Source of the DNA: Lethocerus indicus
Lineage: Eukaryota; Arthropoda; Insecta; Hemiptera; Belostomatidae
Length of the DNA stretch: 64,000 nt
Direction: 5' to 3'
NCBI GenBank assembly: GCA_019843655.1
Contig: JACDQD010000127.1
Coordinates: 1 to 64,000 of the forward strand
Shown: positions 10,725 through 23,284 of the stretch, piece by piece
How positions within the stretch are numbered: the stretch's first letter is position 1
Layout: the number at the start of each line of letters is the position of its first letter
Program-made: the position numbers and the translations under genes
The notes under the pieces: generated by a model
Seen by the model: only the letters and a program-made list of their open reading frames with translations
Told to the model about the DNA's origin: nothing
Databases searched by the model: none

Positions 10725-13310
10725 GGTCCCAAGTTTCTAGAACGTTCCCGAAGATTCTGGAAGGTTCACGGAAATTTCGGGGACGTTCTGGAAGGTTCTG
10801 GAAGACCCCGGAAGCTTCGGGAACGATCTAGAATATTCCGGAAGCTTCTAGAAGGTCCGAAGCTTCGGAAGCTTCTAGAAGGTTCCGGAAGCCGAAGCTT
10901 CGGGAATGCTTCTTCAGAATATTCCGGACGATTCGAGAAGGTTCGAAGGACTTCGGAAGATTCGAGAAGGTTCCGGAAGATTCCAGATTCTTCAGAATAT
11001 TCCAGACGATTCTTGGAGGTTCTGGAAGACTCCGGACGCTTCAGGAATTTTCTAGAATATTCCAGACGACGATTCGAGAAGGTTCCGAAGGACTCCGGAA
11101 GATTCTAGAAGGTTCTGGACGATTCGAAGTTCGAAGGACTCCGGAAGATTCCGTAGGTTTCGAAGCTTCGAGAATGTTCCAGAATATTCCAGACGATTCG
11201 TGAAGGCCCGAAGAGTCCGGAAGGTTCCGGAAGGACTCCGGAAGATTCTAGAGGGTTCCGGAAGACTTCGGGAACGTTCTGGAATCATCCGGAAGATTAG
11301 AGAAGGTTCCGAAGACTCCGGAAGCTTCTAGATGGTCCAGAAGGACTCAGAAGCTTCGAATGAAATGTTCCTGAACATTCCGACGATTCTAGAAGGTTCG
11401 AAGGATTCCGGAAGATTCTAGAAGGTTCTGAATCGACTCCGGAAGCTTCCGGAAGATTCTAGAATAAGGCAGGACTCCGATTCGAACGATCTCAGTTCGA
11501 AGGCCCGAAGGACTCCGGAAGATTCTAGAAGGTCCGGAAGACGGACGATTCTAGACGTCCGGAAGATGTCGAAGATTCCGAAGGAGCCCTCTGGAACGTT
11601 CGTCATCCGGACGTCCAGGTTCTCACATCCGGAAGATTCTGGAAGAAGGCCCTGAGACTCCGGAAGCTTCCCCGAAGATTTCGGAAGGTTCAGAGGAATT
11701 TCCGAAGACGATCAAGAGGTTCTGCCCGAAGGACAGAAGATTCGAGCTTGGAACGTTCTTCGGGAACGCTCCGAAGCTTCGAAAGAAGGTGAAGGAAGGT
11801 TCCGGAAGATTTGAGATTTCTGGTCCCGAAGGACTCGGAAGCTTCGAGAATTCTGAACGTCCGGATTCCGAAGACTCCAGACGATTGAAGGGGCCTGAGG
11901 ACCCGGAAGCTGGAACGTTCTGAATCATCCGGAAGACTCCGAAGTTGTTCCGGAAGGTCCTGACGGACTCGAAGGTTCGAAGTTCTGAATCGTCCGGAAG
12001 ATTCCGTCAGGCGGGAAGGATTCCGGACGAGAGCCCGACGGACTCCGAAGCTTCTGAACCCTGTTTCCTTGTCCGGAAGACTCCGGAAGGTTCTAGAATA
12101 TCCAGACGATTCGAGACTCCGAAGCTTCTGAACGTTCTGACTGATCCGGAAGACGACGGAAGGTCTCTCTAGAAGGTCTGAAGCTTGGAACGTCCTGGGA
12201 AAGATTCGGGAACGTCAGGCTCCAGGAACATTCTCCAGACGATTCGAGAAGGGGCCCGAAGGACTCCGAAGTTTCGAACGCTGTAGAATTCGGAAGATGA
12301 CCCGGAAGCTTCGAGAAGCCGGGTCCGGACGTTCTCGAAGGGCCGGAAGAATGTTTCGTCCGAAGACATTCCGGAAGATTCTAGAAGGCCGAAGGCTCCG
12401 GAAGTTTGAAGGTTCCGAAGATTCCGGAAGCTTCTGAACAACGTTCTGGAATCGTCCGGAAGATTCCCGGGCTCCGGAACCCAAAGTTCGGTAGAAGGTC
12501 GGAAGATCTGTCCGGAAGTTCCGAAGTTCTAGAAGGTCTAGAAGGCCCGACGACTCTGAAGCGGAAGATTCTAATCATCCGAAGGTTCCGGCGATCCGGA
12601 GAAGTTCCGACGACCAGCCGGAAAGCTCGAATCCGGAAGATTCTGAGATGCTTCCGGAATCCAGTTCGAGAGAAGGTCAGAAACGGCCTTCGGGAACGTG
12701 CTAGAAGGTTCCGGAGGAAGACGACGTTTGGAATGTTCGGAATCGGAACTTCAAATCTCCGAAGGATAAAGACTCGAGACGATTCGAGAGGGCCTGAAGG
12801 ACTCCGGAAGCTCTGGAACGTTCTGGAATCATCCGGAAGACTCCGGAATATTCTAGAAGGTCCCGACGGACTCCGAAGCTTCTGGAACGTTCTGGAATCG
12901 TCCCGCGTCCGGAAGACTCCGGAAGATCTAGAAGGGCCCGAAGGACTCCGGAAGCTTCGGAACGTTCTGGAATCATCCGGAAGTTCTAGAAGGAAGGACT
13001 CCAGAAGCTTCTGGAACGTTCTGAATCATCCGGAAGATCGGAAGGTTCTAGAAGTTTGAAGGTCCCGCTCCGGAAGCTTCGAAGAACATTCCCTGTTATT
13101 CAGACGATTCGGGAGCCCGACGGACTCGAAGCTTCGGGAGAACGCTAATAAAGCTGAAAGATTCCGGAAGAGATGCTCGGGAATAGATTCCAGATTCGAG
13201 AAGGCCCGAAGGACTCCGGAAGCTTCGGGAACTTGTAGAAGGTTCACGTTCTAGAACCGGAAAAATTCTGTCATCCGGCTCTGGAAGACTTCTAAAATAT
13301 TCAGACGATT
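10725..13310. repeat. heat-shock-element-like array 2 (GAAnnTTC units)
   Basis: About 2.6 kb of GGAAGATTCTAGAAGGTTCC-type sequence with higher-order units containing GGACTCCGGAAGCTTC and GACGATTCGAGAAGG. Exact HSF-consensus runs are frequent, for example GAAGATTCTGGAAGGTTC at 10750-10767. It is more GC-rich than array 1. Its open frames on both strands (GILRNLPE..., SGRFRKIPE...) are repeat translations. Confidence 0.87.
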
Positions 13311-13739
13311 TCCCCTGACGATTTATAGTTCCGGAAGTGAATCACCGGAAGGTAGAACGTTTCGGAATTGAAAATAGAAAGGCTCCGGAAGATTCCCCGA
13401 CGGACTCCGTTCGGGAACGCGTTGGAAGGTTCGGAAGACTTCGTCCGGAAGATTCCGTCGGGGAAGACTCCGTATGCAAATCTATAAGGGACGGACTCCG
13501 GGGCTTCGGGGCCCGGCCGTTTACGAACGTTCGATCGTCTCGGGAACTGGACCACCTGGACAACCTTCGCTTACAGCCGATCGATAAGAGGAGGAGCACG
13601 AGGAGGAGGAGGAGGAGGACGGGCCTCTCGCGTCGTCGTTTAACAAATCAAAAATAAAACGATATTTAGTTGTCCTCTCAAGACAGGCCGTTGTTACCTT
13701 ATGGCGGCGGCGGTGTGGTCGCCTCGCCTTCTCTATTGA
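13311..13739. other. transition between array 2 and the PTF1A 3' end
   Basis: Degenerating array sequence to about 13.53 kb, then unique DNA with a GAG/GGA run at 13588-13620. It includes the region immediately downstream of the PTF1A stop codon, so a 3' UTR should lie here. No clear minus-strand AATAAA is seen close to the stop. Confidence 0.4.
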
Positions 13740-13885
13740 TTATATCGCCGTTGACGATTCGTTGAACGGCTTGAGGCGTGGATCGGCCGGCGTCCACACT
13801 TTGGCGAACATGACACCCTGGCGGCCGTTCTCCTTGTCGCTAGACCAGGACAGCGAGTGGGCCGTGTACGGCGAACCGTAACCGC
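13740..13885 (-). CDS. PTF1A: PTF1A/Fer1-type bHLH factor, last coding exon
   Basis: Encodes GYGSPYTAHSLSW, AKVWTPADPR and the end NESSTAI. These match the conserved PTF1A C-terminal region (HSLSW and AKVWTPEDPR in vertebrates), whose tryptophans contact the RBPJ-type partner in the PTF1 complex. The acceptor is GTGTGTTGCAG directly before 13885; the exon starts in phase 1 and stops with TAA at 13740-13742. This segment is highly specific to PTF1A, so the family call rests on it together with the bHLH exon at 22.7-22.9 kb. The exon lies about 8.7 kb from the previous one, across the GGAACGAA satellite. Confidence 0.85.
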
Positions 13886-13909
13886 CTGCAACACACAACA
13901 CTATACACG

Positions 13910-13941
<32 letters not shown>

Positions 13942-16214
13942 GGATTATTACCAATATGAGCGGAGGTGAAGGATCGAAGGAACGGTAGAATGAAGGAATG
14001 AACGAAGTGGAGAACGCAGAATGAAGGAACGGAGTATGATCGAAAACGGAACGTAAGATCGAAGGAACGATGAACGATCGATGAGGGAACGAGGAATGCG
14101 GAAACGGAAAGGGAAAACAAAGGAACGGGAAAGTGGGAAGGAATGAAAACGGATGAACGAAGGAACGAGTGAACTGAAGGAATGGAGGGATAAGAGGATC
14201 AAGGAACGGTGAGGTAAGGAAGCTGAAATGAGGGAACGAAACAAGGAACGGAGTAAGTATGGAAAGGAATGAAAGGAGTAAGCATGGAACGAAGGATGAA
14301 ACGAGGAATGAAGGAAAGGAATGGCTGGGAAGAAGGACGTGGGAAGGAACGAAGGAAGGAACGAAGGAAGGAACGAAGGAACGGAACAGGTAAGAGGGAT
14401 CATGAAGGAAAGATGGAACGGGAAGATAAACGAACAGAACGAAAATAAATGGAACTGAAGGAAAGAATGAAAGATGGAACGAAGGCAGTAACGAAAAGAA
14501 GGAAAGAAGAAACTAATGGAGAAGGAACGAAGAAACTAAACTGAACGATGAACGAAGGAAAGAATGAAAACGGATGGAACGAAGGAAAAGAAGGAACGAA
14601 GGAATGGAATGGAAAAGATGGCAAGTAAGGAACGGAAGAAGAAAGGAACGAAGAAGGAAACGAAGCAGAAGGAGAAGGAACGAGGAACGAAGGAAACGAA
14701 GGAACGGGGGGAGGAAAGAATGGAACGAAGTAAGGAATTAGGGAACGATGGAACCGAAGTGAACGCAACGGAACGAAGAAAGGAACTGAAAGGCCGAACG
14801 GAGTGAAGGGAAGGACGAAGGAACGAAGGAAATGAGAAGGAACGAATGGAACGAATGAAAAGCATGAACTAAGGAACGATGGAACTAAGGAACGCAGGAA
14901 CGAAGAAAAGGGAAGAACAAGGAAGGAAATGAGGGAAGGAAAGAAGAATGAATGAGGAAACGAAGAACAACGAAGGAAGGAAACGAAGGAAAAAGGAACG
15001 AATGAAGGAAAGAACGAAGGAAGAAGAATGAACGATGGAAAATGAACGAAGGAAGAAAAAAGGGAATGGAAATGAACGAAGGAACGAAGAATGAAACGAG
15101 AAAGGGAACGAAGGAATGAACGATGAAGTATAGAAACGAGGAACGGAGTGAAGAACTCAAGGAAAAGGAACGCAGGAACGAATGAGGGAAGGAACGAAGG
15201 AACGAAGTAAGTAAGGATCGAAGGAATGATGAAACGAAGGAAATAGAACGAAACAAGGAACAATGAACGAAGGAAGAAGGGAACGAAGGAAGTAAAGATA
15301 CGGAATGAATAAACGAAACAAGGAATGAAACGAAGAAACGAACGAATGAAAAGGAAAGAAGAACGGAACAGGGAACGAAGGAAATAGAAGGAACGAATGA
15401 AAGATGGAACGAAGGAAGCAAGGATGAAGAAACGGAATGAAAAGGAAAGAAGAACGGAACAGGGAACGAAGGAAATAGAAGGAACGAATGAAAGATGGAA
15501 CGAAGGAAGCAAGGATGAAGAAACGAGGGAAGAATGACGAAGGAACGATGGGAGGAAAACGAAGGCTGATGAGGAAGAAACGAAGTAAGCTAAGTATCTA
15601 AGTAAGCAAGGGAAATGAGGGAAAATGAGGGAAGCGAACGTGTAACGAAGGAAGGGGGGAAGGAATCGATGAACGGAACGAAAATGAGTGGCAACAATCG
15701 AATAAGGAACGCAGGAGTAAGGAACGAACGAAAACGGAATCGAAGGGTACAGGGAACGAAGGAAGGAAGGAACGATCTGAAACAGAGGAAAGGAACGAAG
15801 GAACGAAGAACGAAAACGAGGAACGGAAGATTGGAATGAAGCAGAGGAAAGAACGAATGAGGGAAGAAGGAACGGCGAAGGAAGAATGAATGATATATAT
15901 AGGAAATATATATATGAAGGTATAGTGAGGAATATCAAGGCCCTGTTGGAAGAATCTCCGGATTGGAACGGTCTGGGCTATCACTATGGTGTCCCAAAAA
16001 TTAACGCAGGATTCGAATCGAAACTCTGTCACTTTTTGCGAAGTTCAACAATATATATATAGGGATATATATATATATATATATATATAAGTATATACTG
16101 AGGAATATATATATATCCAAAGTTATATATATATAGACATGTCCATATATAAGATGAAGATTTAGGGAGCTTAAAAATTAACGCTACGCTTCAATTATTG
16201 CAGCAGCTGTGTAC

Positions 16215-16223
16215 CAACATATA

Positions 16224-16272
<49 letters not shown>
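16215..16272. repeat. (TA)n microsatellite
   Basis: Nearly pure TA run in the 16-kb island of PTF1A intron 3. Shorter TA runs flank it at 16050-16140. Confidence 0.9.
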
Positions 16273-16277
<5 letters not shown>

Positions 16278-19200
16278 TTCACAAACGATTACCTAACGTT
16301 GAAATTTCACGAAAATCCCCCTCAAAAAAAAAAAAAAAAAAGAGAAATTGTTCAGATTCGTCGAATCTGACCGGGGTACAATTAGGTCGGTTCGCAAGTT
16401 CATGTTAACGCGGAACGTTAATTATAGACCGGTTTTTTTTAGGGGGACGCTGATTCGGGAATTAAATTAATCCGGCGCCCCCTGACATCTTTAAACGGCC
16501 CTTCTGAGGACAGGTGTTTAGGTGGCCGGGTAAAGGTCCCCTGGGCAGGTGTCAGACACCTAATTCAATGTGTCCCACCGCTGCTAGGAGAACAAGGAAA
16601 CATGCCAACGCCGGACCGTTTAAAATAATAAGATCAAGGTTTTTTTTTATTGTGCCCCCAAGAGCGGTAGGAACGGGGTAGGTGGACAAGGAATGAGGTG
16701 CCTGGCCAGTAGTCACTTCTCATTGGCGATTTGACATGGTTATCCTTTGTGGGTGGGGAGGAGGTCGTCATCACTGCCCACTGAAGTAAGAACGATGGAA
16801 CGAAGGAAGAGGGTAATGAAACGAGGGATAGAAATGCTGAAAGAAGGACGAAGGAAAGAGGGAAAGAAGGAACGGAGAAGGAAGGAATGAAGGAAGAAGG
16901 AACGAAGGAACGAAGGAACGAGGGAGAAGGAACATGGAAGGGAACGAGGAAACGAAGGAAACTACGAACGAAGGAAAGAAGGAACGAAGGAACGATGGAA
17001 GGAAGGAACGAGGAAACCAAGGAACGAAGAACGAAGGATAGAAGGAATGATGGAAGGGAAGGAACGAAATAAGCAAGGAAATGAACGAAGATAAGGAAGG
17101 AAACGACGGAATAAATGAAGAAGAAGGAAAGAGTGGAAAAGAAGGAACTGAAGGAACTCAGAAAACCATGGAACGAAGGGAAGGAACAAGGTGAAGGAAT
17201 GAACGAAGAAAATTAAGGAACGATGGAACGAAGGAAAGAAGGAACGATGGAACGAAGGATAATGGAGGGAAGGAAAGAAGGAATGAGGGAAGGAACGCAT
17301 GGAAGGAAGCTAATGAACTAAGGAACGAAGTAAGTAAAAGGAACGAGGGGAACGAATGAGGGGGAAGGAACAAGCATGATAGATGGAACGGATGGAAAGA
17401 AAGGAAAGAAGGAACGAGGAAGGAACGAAGTGATCAATGAAGTAAGTGAAAGAACGATAGAACGTAGAGGGAAGGAAACGAAGTGGAAGAATAAAGGACC
17501 AAGGAACGATGGAATGAAAGAAAGAATGAACGATGGAATGAAACTAAGGAGCGATGGAACGAAGGAAAGAAGGGACCAATGGAACTATGGAACGAATGAA
17601 AGAACGGGGCAATCTAGGGAACAGGAAAGATGGAACGAAGGAACTACGGAACGAAGGAACGATGGAACTAGGACAAGGAACGAAGGAACGAAGGAAAAGA
17701 TGGAACGAAGGAACTGAGGAAAGTATGGAACGATGGAACGAAGGCAATGAAGGAAAGAAATGGAAAAGAAGGAACGATGAACGATGGAACAAGGAAAGAA
17801 GGAACGAAAGAAAAAAGAAAGAAGGAACGAAGGAAGGAAGGAAGAAGGAACGAAGAACGAAGTTGAAGAAGAAACGAAAAAACTAAGGAAAGAAAGAAAC
17901 GAAGAAACTAAGGAAAGAAGGAACGAAGAAACTAAGGAAAGAAGGAAACGATAGAACGAGGAAGGAAGGAAGGAAACGAAGAAACTAAGGAACGATGGAA
18001 CGAAGGAAAGAAAGAACGATGGAACGAAGGAAGGAAGGAAGCAAGGAAACATGGAACTACAAGGAACAAATGGAAGGAATTGGAAGGAAAATGGAACAAG
18101 GGAATGGAAGAAGGAAAAAGAACGAGGAAGGAAGGAAAGAAGAAACGAAGGAACGAAGAAGGAACGAAGAAACTAATGAACGAAGGAACGATGGAAGAAA
18201 GAACGATAGAACGAAGGAACGAACGAACGATAGAAGGAACGATGAACGAAGGAAAGAAGGAACGATGGAACGAAGGAAGGAACGAAGGAAATGGGTTGAT
18301 GGAAGGAACTGGGAAGAAACGAAGGAACGAAGGAACGAACTGAAAAGAAGATTGAACGATGAACGAATGATTAATGAAGGAAGGAAGGAACGAAGCAAGT
18401 GAACGACGAAGGAATGGGAAAGAACGATGGAACGAAAAGAACGAAGAAATGAAGGAAAGATGGAACGAAGGAACTGAAGAAGGATAAGAAACGAAGGAAT
18501 AAGAATGAACGATAGAACATGAAGGAAAGATGGAACGAAGGAACTGAAGAAGGATAAGAAACGAAGGAATAAGAATGAACGATAGAACTATGGAACGAGG
18601 GAAGGAATGAAAAGTGGAAAAGAAGCGAAGGAAGGATGAAGGAACGAACGAAGGAACGATGGAATGGAAGTGAACGAAGGATCTCAAGGAACGGAACGAA
18701 GTAAAAGAACTAGAACTGAAGAAATGAGGGAATGAAGCAAGGATAGAAGGGCTGAACTAAGTGGAACGAGAAAGAATGAAATGAATGGGAAGGAAGAAGA
18801 AGGATGAAGGAACGAAGAACTAAGGAACGATGAATGAACGAAGAAACGAAGGAAAGAAGGAACGAAGAAACTAAGGAACGATGGAAGAAGGATGAAAGAA
18901 GGAACGAAGGAAGGAAGGATGAATCTATGAATGGAGGATGAACGAAGGAAAGGGAATGAAGGAACGAGAAACGAGATGGAATTGAACGAAGAAGGAACAA
19001 AGAAGGCTGAAAGGAACGATGAACAAATGAAAGAAGGAACAAGGAAAGGAAGAAGGAAGGAAGGGAGGAAGGAATGGAAGGAAGGAAGAAGGGGGAACGG
19101 AGGAAAGAAGGAAACGAATGACGGAACGAAGGAAAGAAGGAAGGAAGGAACGATGAAACGGAAAGAAAGAAGGAACGAAGGGAAGGAAGGAAAGAAGAAG

Positions 19201-20549
19201 AAGGAAAGAAGGAACGAAGGAACGATGGAATGAAAGAAGGAAGGAAGAACGAAGAAACGAAGGAAAGAAGGAAAGATGGAACAAGGAAGGAAGGAACGAA
19301 GAAACTAAGGAACGAAGGAACGAAGGAACATGGAACTATGGAACGAAGGAAAGAAGGAAGAAACGAAGGAAGGATGAGCGAACGATGGAACTAAGTGAAC
19401 GAAGGAAGGAATGAAAGAATGAAGGAACGAAGGAAAGAAGGGGAACTATGGTTTTTCCTTGGGGGGATGGAACGAAGTCATCACATCCTCAGTGCCCACT
19501 GAATGAACTGTCACTATGGAAGGAAAGGACCGTCCATCACAGCACACGTCAGGAACTACTGAAGACGGCGAGAAGGCCGCGCGAAAAAAAAAAAAGAAAC
19601 CAGTCGAGGAACACGACGGTGGTGAACGATTCGGTATATCAAACTAGGGGAAAGAGGGTCGAAGTGTCGACACACTGCCACGTGTCTCAACAGTGAAGGA
19701 AGAAGGAACGATGGCACGTGTCCGGACGACAAAACAAGGATTATACGCGTTGTTGGACGCACAACAAAACAACAACAACACTCTGCCTATTGTTGTCCAA
19801 AAGTACAATACGACTGGACAACAGGTTGGTCACGTGACAAAACACTGCTACAAATGTTGGAGTAGTTTATAGTCGTAAATTGGCCCATTTTTCAACGAAG
19901 GGGACGTTTTCAGACGTTTCGCAAGATGATTTAGCCGTCCTGTCAAGGTAATAAAGGAAGGAAATGAGCTGAGCGCTGGTCTCCAAACTGGGGTTGGAAA
20001 TGGAACGGCCAGGATAAGGAACTAAAGGGAACTGAAAAGGAAGGAACTGATGAAACAAGGAAAGAAGGAAAGATGGAACGAAGAATAAATTTGAACGATG
20101 TTGTTAACGAAGGAAATGGAACGAAGGAATAAATGGAAAGAAGGAACGAAGAAAACTAAGAAACGATGAATGAACGAGAAGAGGAACGAAGGAAGAAAGT
20201 GCCAAGGAACGAACGAAAATAACTAGAGAGAAGGAAAGAAGGAGAAACTAAGAGGGCCGAGGAAAAGGAACGATGGAACGAAGTGGACGAAGGAAACAAA
20301 AGAGAAGATTGTGGAACGAAGGAACGAAAGAAGAGAGGAAGAAGGAAGAAGCGTTGTTGGAAAGAAGGAAGAAAACCAAAGTTGTCAATGAAAACAAACT
20401 GGACAAAGGAGAGGAACGAAGAACCCTGAAAGAAGGAACGAAGAGAACTAGAAGAAGAGAACTGATGGTAAGATGGAACGAAGGAATATAGATCCTAAAT
20501 GAAGAACGAAGGAACGAATATATATTAGATCTATATATCTAAGGAACGA

Positions 20550-20554
20550 TATAG

Positions 20555-20620
<66 letters not shown>
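20550..20620. repeat. (TA)n microsatellite
   Basis: About 70 bp of TA repeats inside the GGAACGAA satellite; a shorter run follows at 20701-20720. Confidence 0.9.
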
Positions 20621-22559
20621 CGAAGGAAATGAAGGAAAGTATGAAGGAAGGAACGATGGAAATATGAACTGAATATAAGATAACGGGATGGAACGAAGGG
20701 AATATATATATATATATATAAGGAGACGAAGAAACTAAGAATTTATATAAGGAACCTTAAGGTGTTCCCTCCCACTGACGATGGAACGATCTCTCTCGGA
20801 AACGTTCTGGGCCGAAGGAAGGAAGGAAACGAAGATGAGAAGGAACGAAGGAAGGTCCCACCTGAAGGTCCTGCCGGCCGCCTGTCCAGAATTCTTCCTG
20901 GAACGGGATGGAACTAAGGAAAAGCCCTCTGGTGGGTCCTGTCCGTCCGGCAACGATTGGAACTCTTGAACGGAAAGCAGAACGATAGCTGAAGGAAGGA
21001 AGGACGGAACGAAGCTGGAAGATGAAAACGAATGAAACAATGATATCATTCCAATGGAACGGGCAAGACTTGAAACTATGGTGGATCACGAAGAACGAAT
21101 GGATGATTTAAATGGTAGATGGACTCTTGACCTCGGAATGACGCAAGCAATAGAAAACTAAAGAAGAAAACGATTGGAACGAATCAGAACAATGGAATAA
21201 ATGAAGGAACGAAGGAACTGAAGAAAGAATGGAACGGTGGAACGAAGGAGAAGGAACGAACGAAAACGAAGGAAAGATGGAACAAAGGAACTAGGAACTA
21301 TGGACGAATGAGGAGATGGTAAGGAAAGAAGGAACGATGACGAATGAACGAAGGAAACCAGGAACGATGGAACGAAGGAGAGTGAAAGTGAATGGAACTG
21401 AATGGAACATGGCAAAGAATGAAAGAACGAAGGAACTAGGGAAACGAAGGAAAGATGGAAAGAAGGAACGACGGAACGATGAAATGGAATGGACGACGAA
21501 GGAACATGGAATGGATAGATGGAACTAAGGAACTGGAACGGAAAAGAATGATGGAACGAAAATGGGATGGACGAAGGAAGGAATGAAGATAGATGGAACT
21601 AAGGAACTGGAACGGAAAAGAATGATGGAACGAAAATGGGATGGACGAAGGAAGGAATGAAGAAACGATGGAACTGAAGGAACGATGGAACAAATAAGGA
21701 AAGTGAAGGAACGAAAGAAAGAAAGATGGAACGAAGGAATAAGGAAGCAAGGAATGATAGAACTGAAGGAATGGAAGGACGAAACGAAAAAACTAAGGAA
21801 AGAAAGAACGAAGAAATCTAACTATGGAACGAAGGAACGAAGAAACTGGAAAGAAGGAACGATAGAACGATGGAAATGGAACGAAGGAAAAAGGAACGAT
21901 GGATACAAGGAAAGAAAAAGAACGATGGAACGAAGGAATCAAGGAAGCAAGAACGATGGAGCTAAGTGGAACGAAGAACCAAATGGTTGAATGAAGAAAG
22001 ATGGTACGAGGAACTAAGGAATCGAAACTAAAAAAGGAACGAAATAGCTGGGGAAAAAGAAGAAACCAAGGAAAGAAGGAATGAAACTGAACGATGATCG
22101 AAGGAAAACGAAGAAATAGAAGCATGTAAGGACGATGGAAGGAAGGAAGGAAAGAAAGAAAGTATGGACGATGGAGCAACTAGAAGGAACTCGGGAACGA
22201 AACAAAGAAAACGATAAAGAAAAGAAAGAAAGATGGAAACGAAGGAACGGAAGGAACGAAGAAACTAAGAACGAAGGAACGATGGAACTAACTGAAGGAA
22301 CGAAGAAGAACGAAGAAACAAGGAAAGAAGGAACGGCTGAAAGAAAATGAAGGAACGGATGGAACTAGTGGAACGAACTGGAACGAAGGAAAGAAGGAAC
22401 GGTGAAGGAACGAAGGAAAAAGGAACGATGGAAATGAAGGGAAGGGAATGAACGAAGGGAAAGGGAACGAAGGGAATAGGATGGACGGACTTTTGACTTC
22501 TTCGACTGTCGGGGTACGTTGAGGGGTCACGTTTGGATTCTGTGGTTGGAAACGCATAC

Positions 22560-22611
22560 CCGGAGGAGGAGCATCAAGGATGTGGAATCTCTGGATTTGT
22601 TGGCCGGCATC
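22560..22611 (-). CDS. PTF1A: PTF1A, candidate 52-nt exon 3
   Basis: Acceptor CTTTTTCAG and donor CGG|GTATGCG bound 52 nt. Read in phase 0 it gives DAGQQIQRFHILDAPPP plus one base, which completes a Gly codon with the last exon, giving PPPGGYGSPYTAHSLSW. The chain exon 1-2-3-4 totals 588 nt (195 residues plus stop) and stays open at every junction. It takes the place of the linker between the bHLH and the C-terminal motif in known PTF1A proteins. Its exact sequence is not recognisable by itself. Confidence 0.55.
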
Positions 22612-22681
22612 CTGAAAAAGGAGTCGTGGGACACGGCCGGGACTACTGAAGACAGAGAATGCGCCGACTGTAATATACTAC

Positions 22682-22911
22682 CGACCCGATGGCCAGCTTG
22701 AGAGTGTCCACTTTGGAGAGCCTCTTCTCGTAGGGCAGTGTCGGTATGTGGGCCCTGAGTCCTTCGAACGCCTCGTTGATTGACTGCATCCTGCGCCTTT
22801 CGCGCAGATTGGCCGCCTGCCTCTGCTGCAGCTGCTGCTGTTGGCCGCCTCCTCCGCCTCCGCCGCCTCCGCCGCCTCCGCCGCACTTGCTGCTGCCCCT
22901 CCTCCGTGTAC
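22682..22911 (-). CDS. PTF1A: PTF1A/Fer1-type bHLH factor, bHLH exon
   Basis: Encodes a Cys/Gly-rich run, a Gln stretch, and then a bHLH: basic region [16 protein letters not shown], helix 1 [11 protein letters not shown], loop [10 protein letters not shown], helix 2 start VDTLKLAIG. This is almost residue for residue the PTF1A bHLH, which binds CANNTG sites with a class I bHLH partner. The acceptor is AAAACGACAG before 22911. The donor is TCG|GTAGTA (end 22682, phase 0); GG|GTCGGT (end 22686) is an alternative. Oddly, the usual end of helix 2 (YINFLSEL in relatives) is not encoded before the donor, nor in the next exon. Confidence 0.9.
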
Positions 22912-23007
22912 CTGTCGTTTTATTGGATAAGATATCGTTCAACAACTCAACACTCCCTCACTCGGGAGACCATGTCCAACATGTTCCAGACAGACATGTC
23001 CGATTAC

Positions 23008-23167
23008 CTGAGTTGAGTTCCTGGTCGCTGCAGTAGGAGAAGGTTGAATCGGAATGGCTGGAATCTTCGTCGTAGAGGCAGAGGTCACCTGACGGTATGT
23101 AGGCTGGCAGGTGGTGGTGGTGGTGGTGGTGGTGGTGGAGGTGGTTGCACCCCTCCATATCGAACAT
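23008..23167 (-). CDS. PTF1A: PTF1A, first coding exon seen (His-rich)
   Basis: Starts MFDMEGCNHL, then nine histidines from a (TGG/CCA)n run, LPAYIPSGDLCLYDED, then SSHSDSTFSYCSDQELNS. The acidic-serine block and SDQEL resemble the segment just before the bHLH in PTF1A. I chose the start at 23167 because upstream sequence is a (TA)n run; an internal Met three codons on is also possible, as is an upstream exon. Donor TCAG|GTAATC (phase 1) joins to the bHLH exon across a 96-nt intron. Confidence 0.7.
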
Positions 23168-23284
23168 ATCGCACACTGTTTCCCAATTATTATATATATA
23201 TATACGACTATAGTCCACCGACCTGCAAACACGGACAAAACAACTATAGACGATGTACGAGGTCTGTACAAAGTGAGTCAGACG

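Larger units (their letters stand above)
13950..22460. repeat. (GGAACGAA)n-type satellite
   Basis: Kilobases of GGAACGAAGGAACGATGG-type sequence with the variants GGAAAGAA, GGAACTAA and GGAATGAA. The basic unit is 8 bp (two 4-bp GAAn steps). Higher-order duplications are visible: blocks at 15421-15520 repeat the preceding 100 bp, 18526-18590 repeats 18465-18525, and 21585-21660 repeats 21520-21585. All long open frames here, including the 512-residue minus-strand one at 14.4-15.9 kb, are this repeat translated. Confidence 0.95.
13886..22559 (-). other. PTF1A: PTF1A intron 3, satellite-filled
   Basis: This intron joins the 52-nt exon 3 to the last exon in phase 1. On the transcribed strand it is overwhelmingly pyrimidine (TTCCTTCGTTCC repeats). 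Three non-satellite islands interrupt it: about 15.93-16.79 kb, 19.45-20.05 kb and 20.75-21.15 kb. I found no exon in them. The 16.5 kb island contains two CAGGTG E-boxes about 45 bp apart. Confidence 0.7.

Noticed and set aside
14400..15938. 512-residue minus-strand open frame rich in SFLPSFLRS
   Set aside because: It is the GGAACGAA satellite translated. Similar frames exist on both strands throughout 14-22 kb, with no domain and no amino-acid complexity.
15990..16030. tRNA B-box-like GATTCGAATCC
   Set aside because: Flanking bases cannot form a T-arm and no A box, acceptor stem or anticodon arm is present on either strand.
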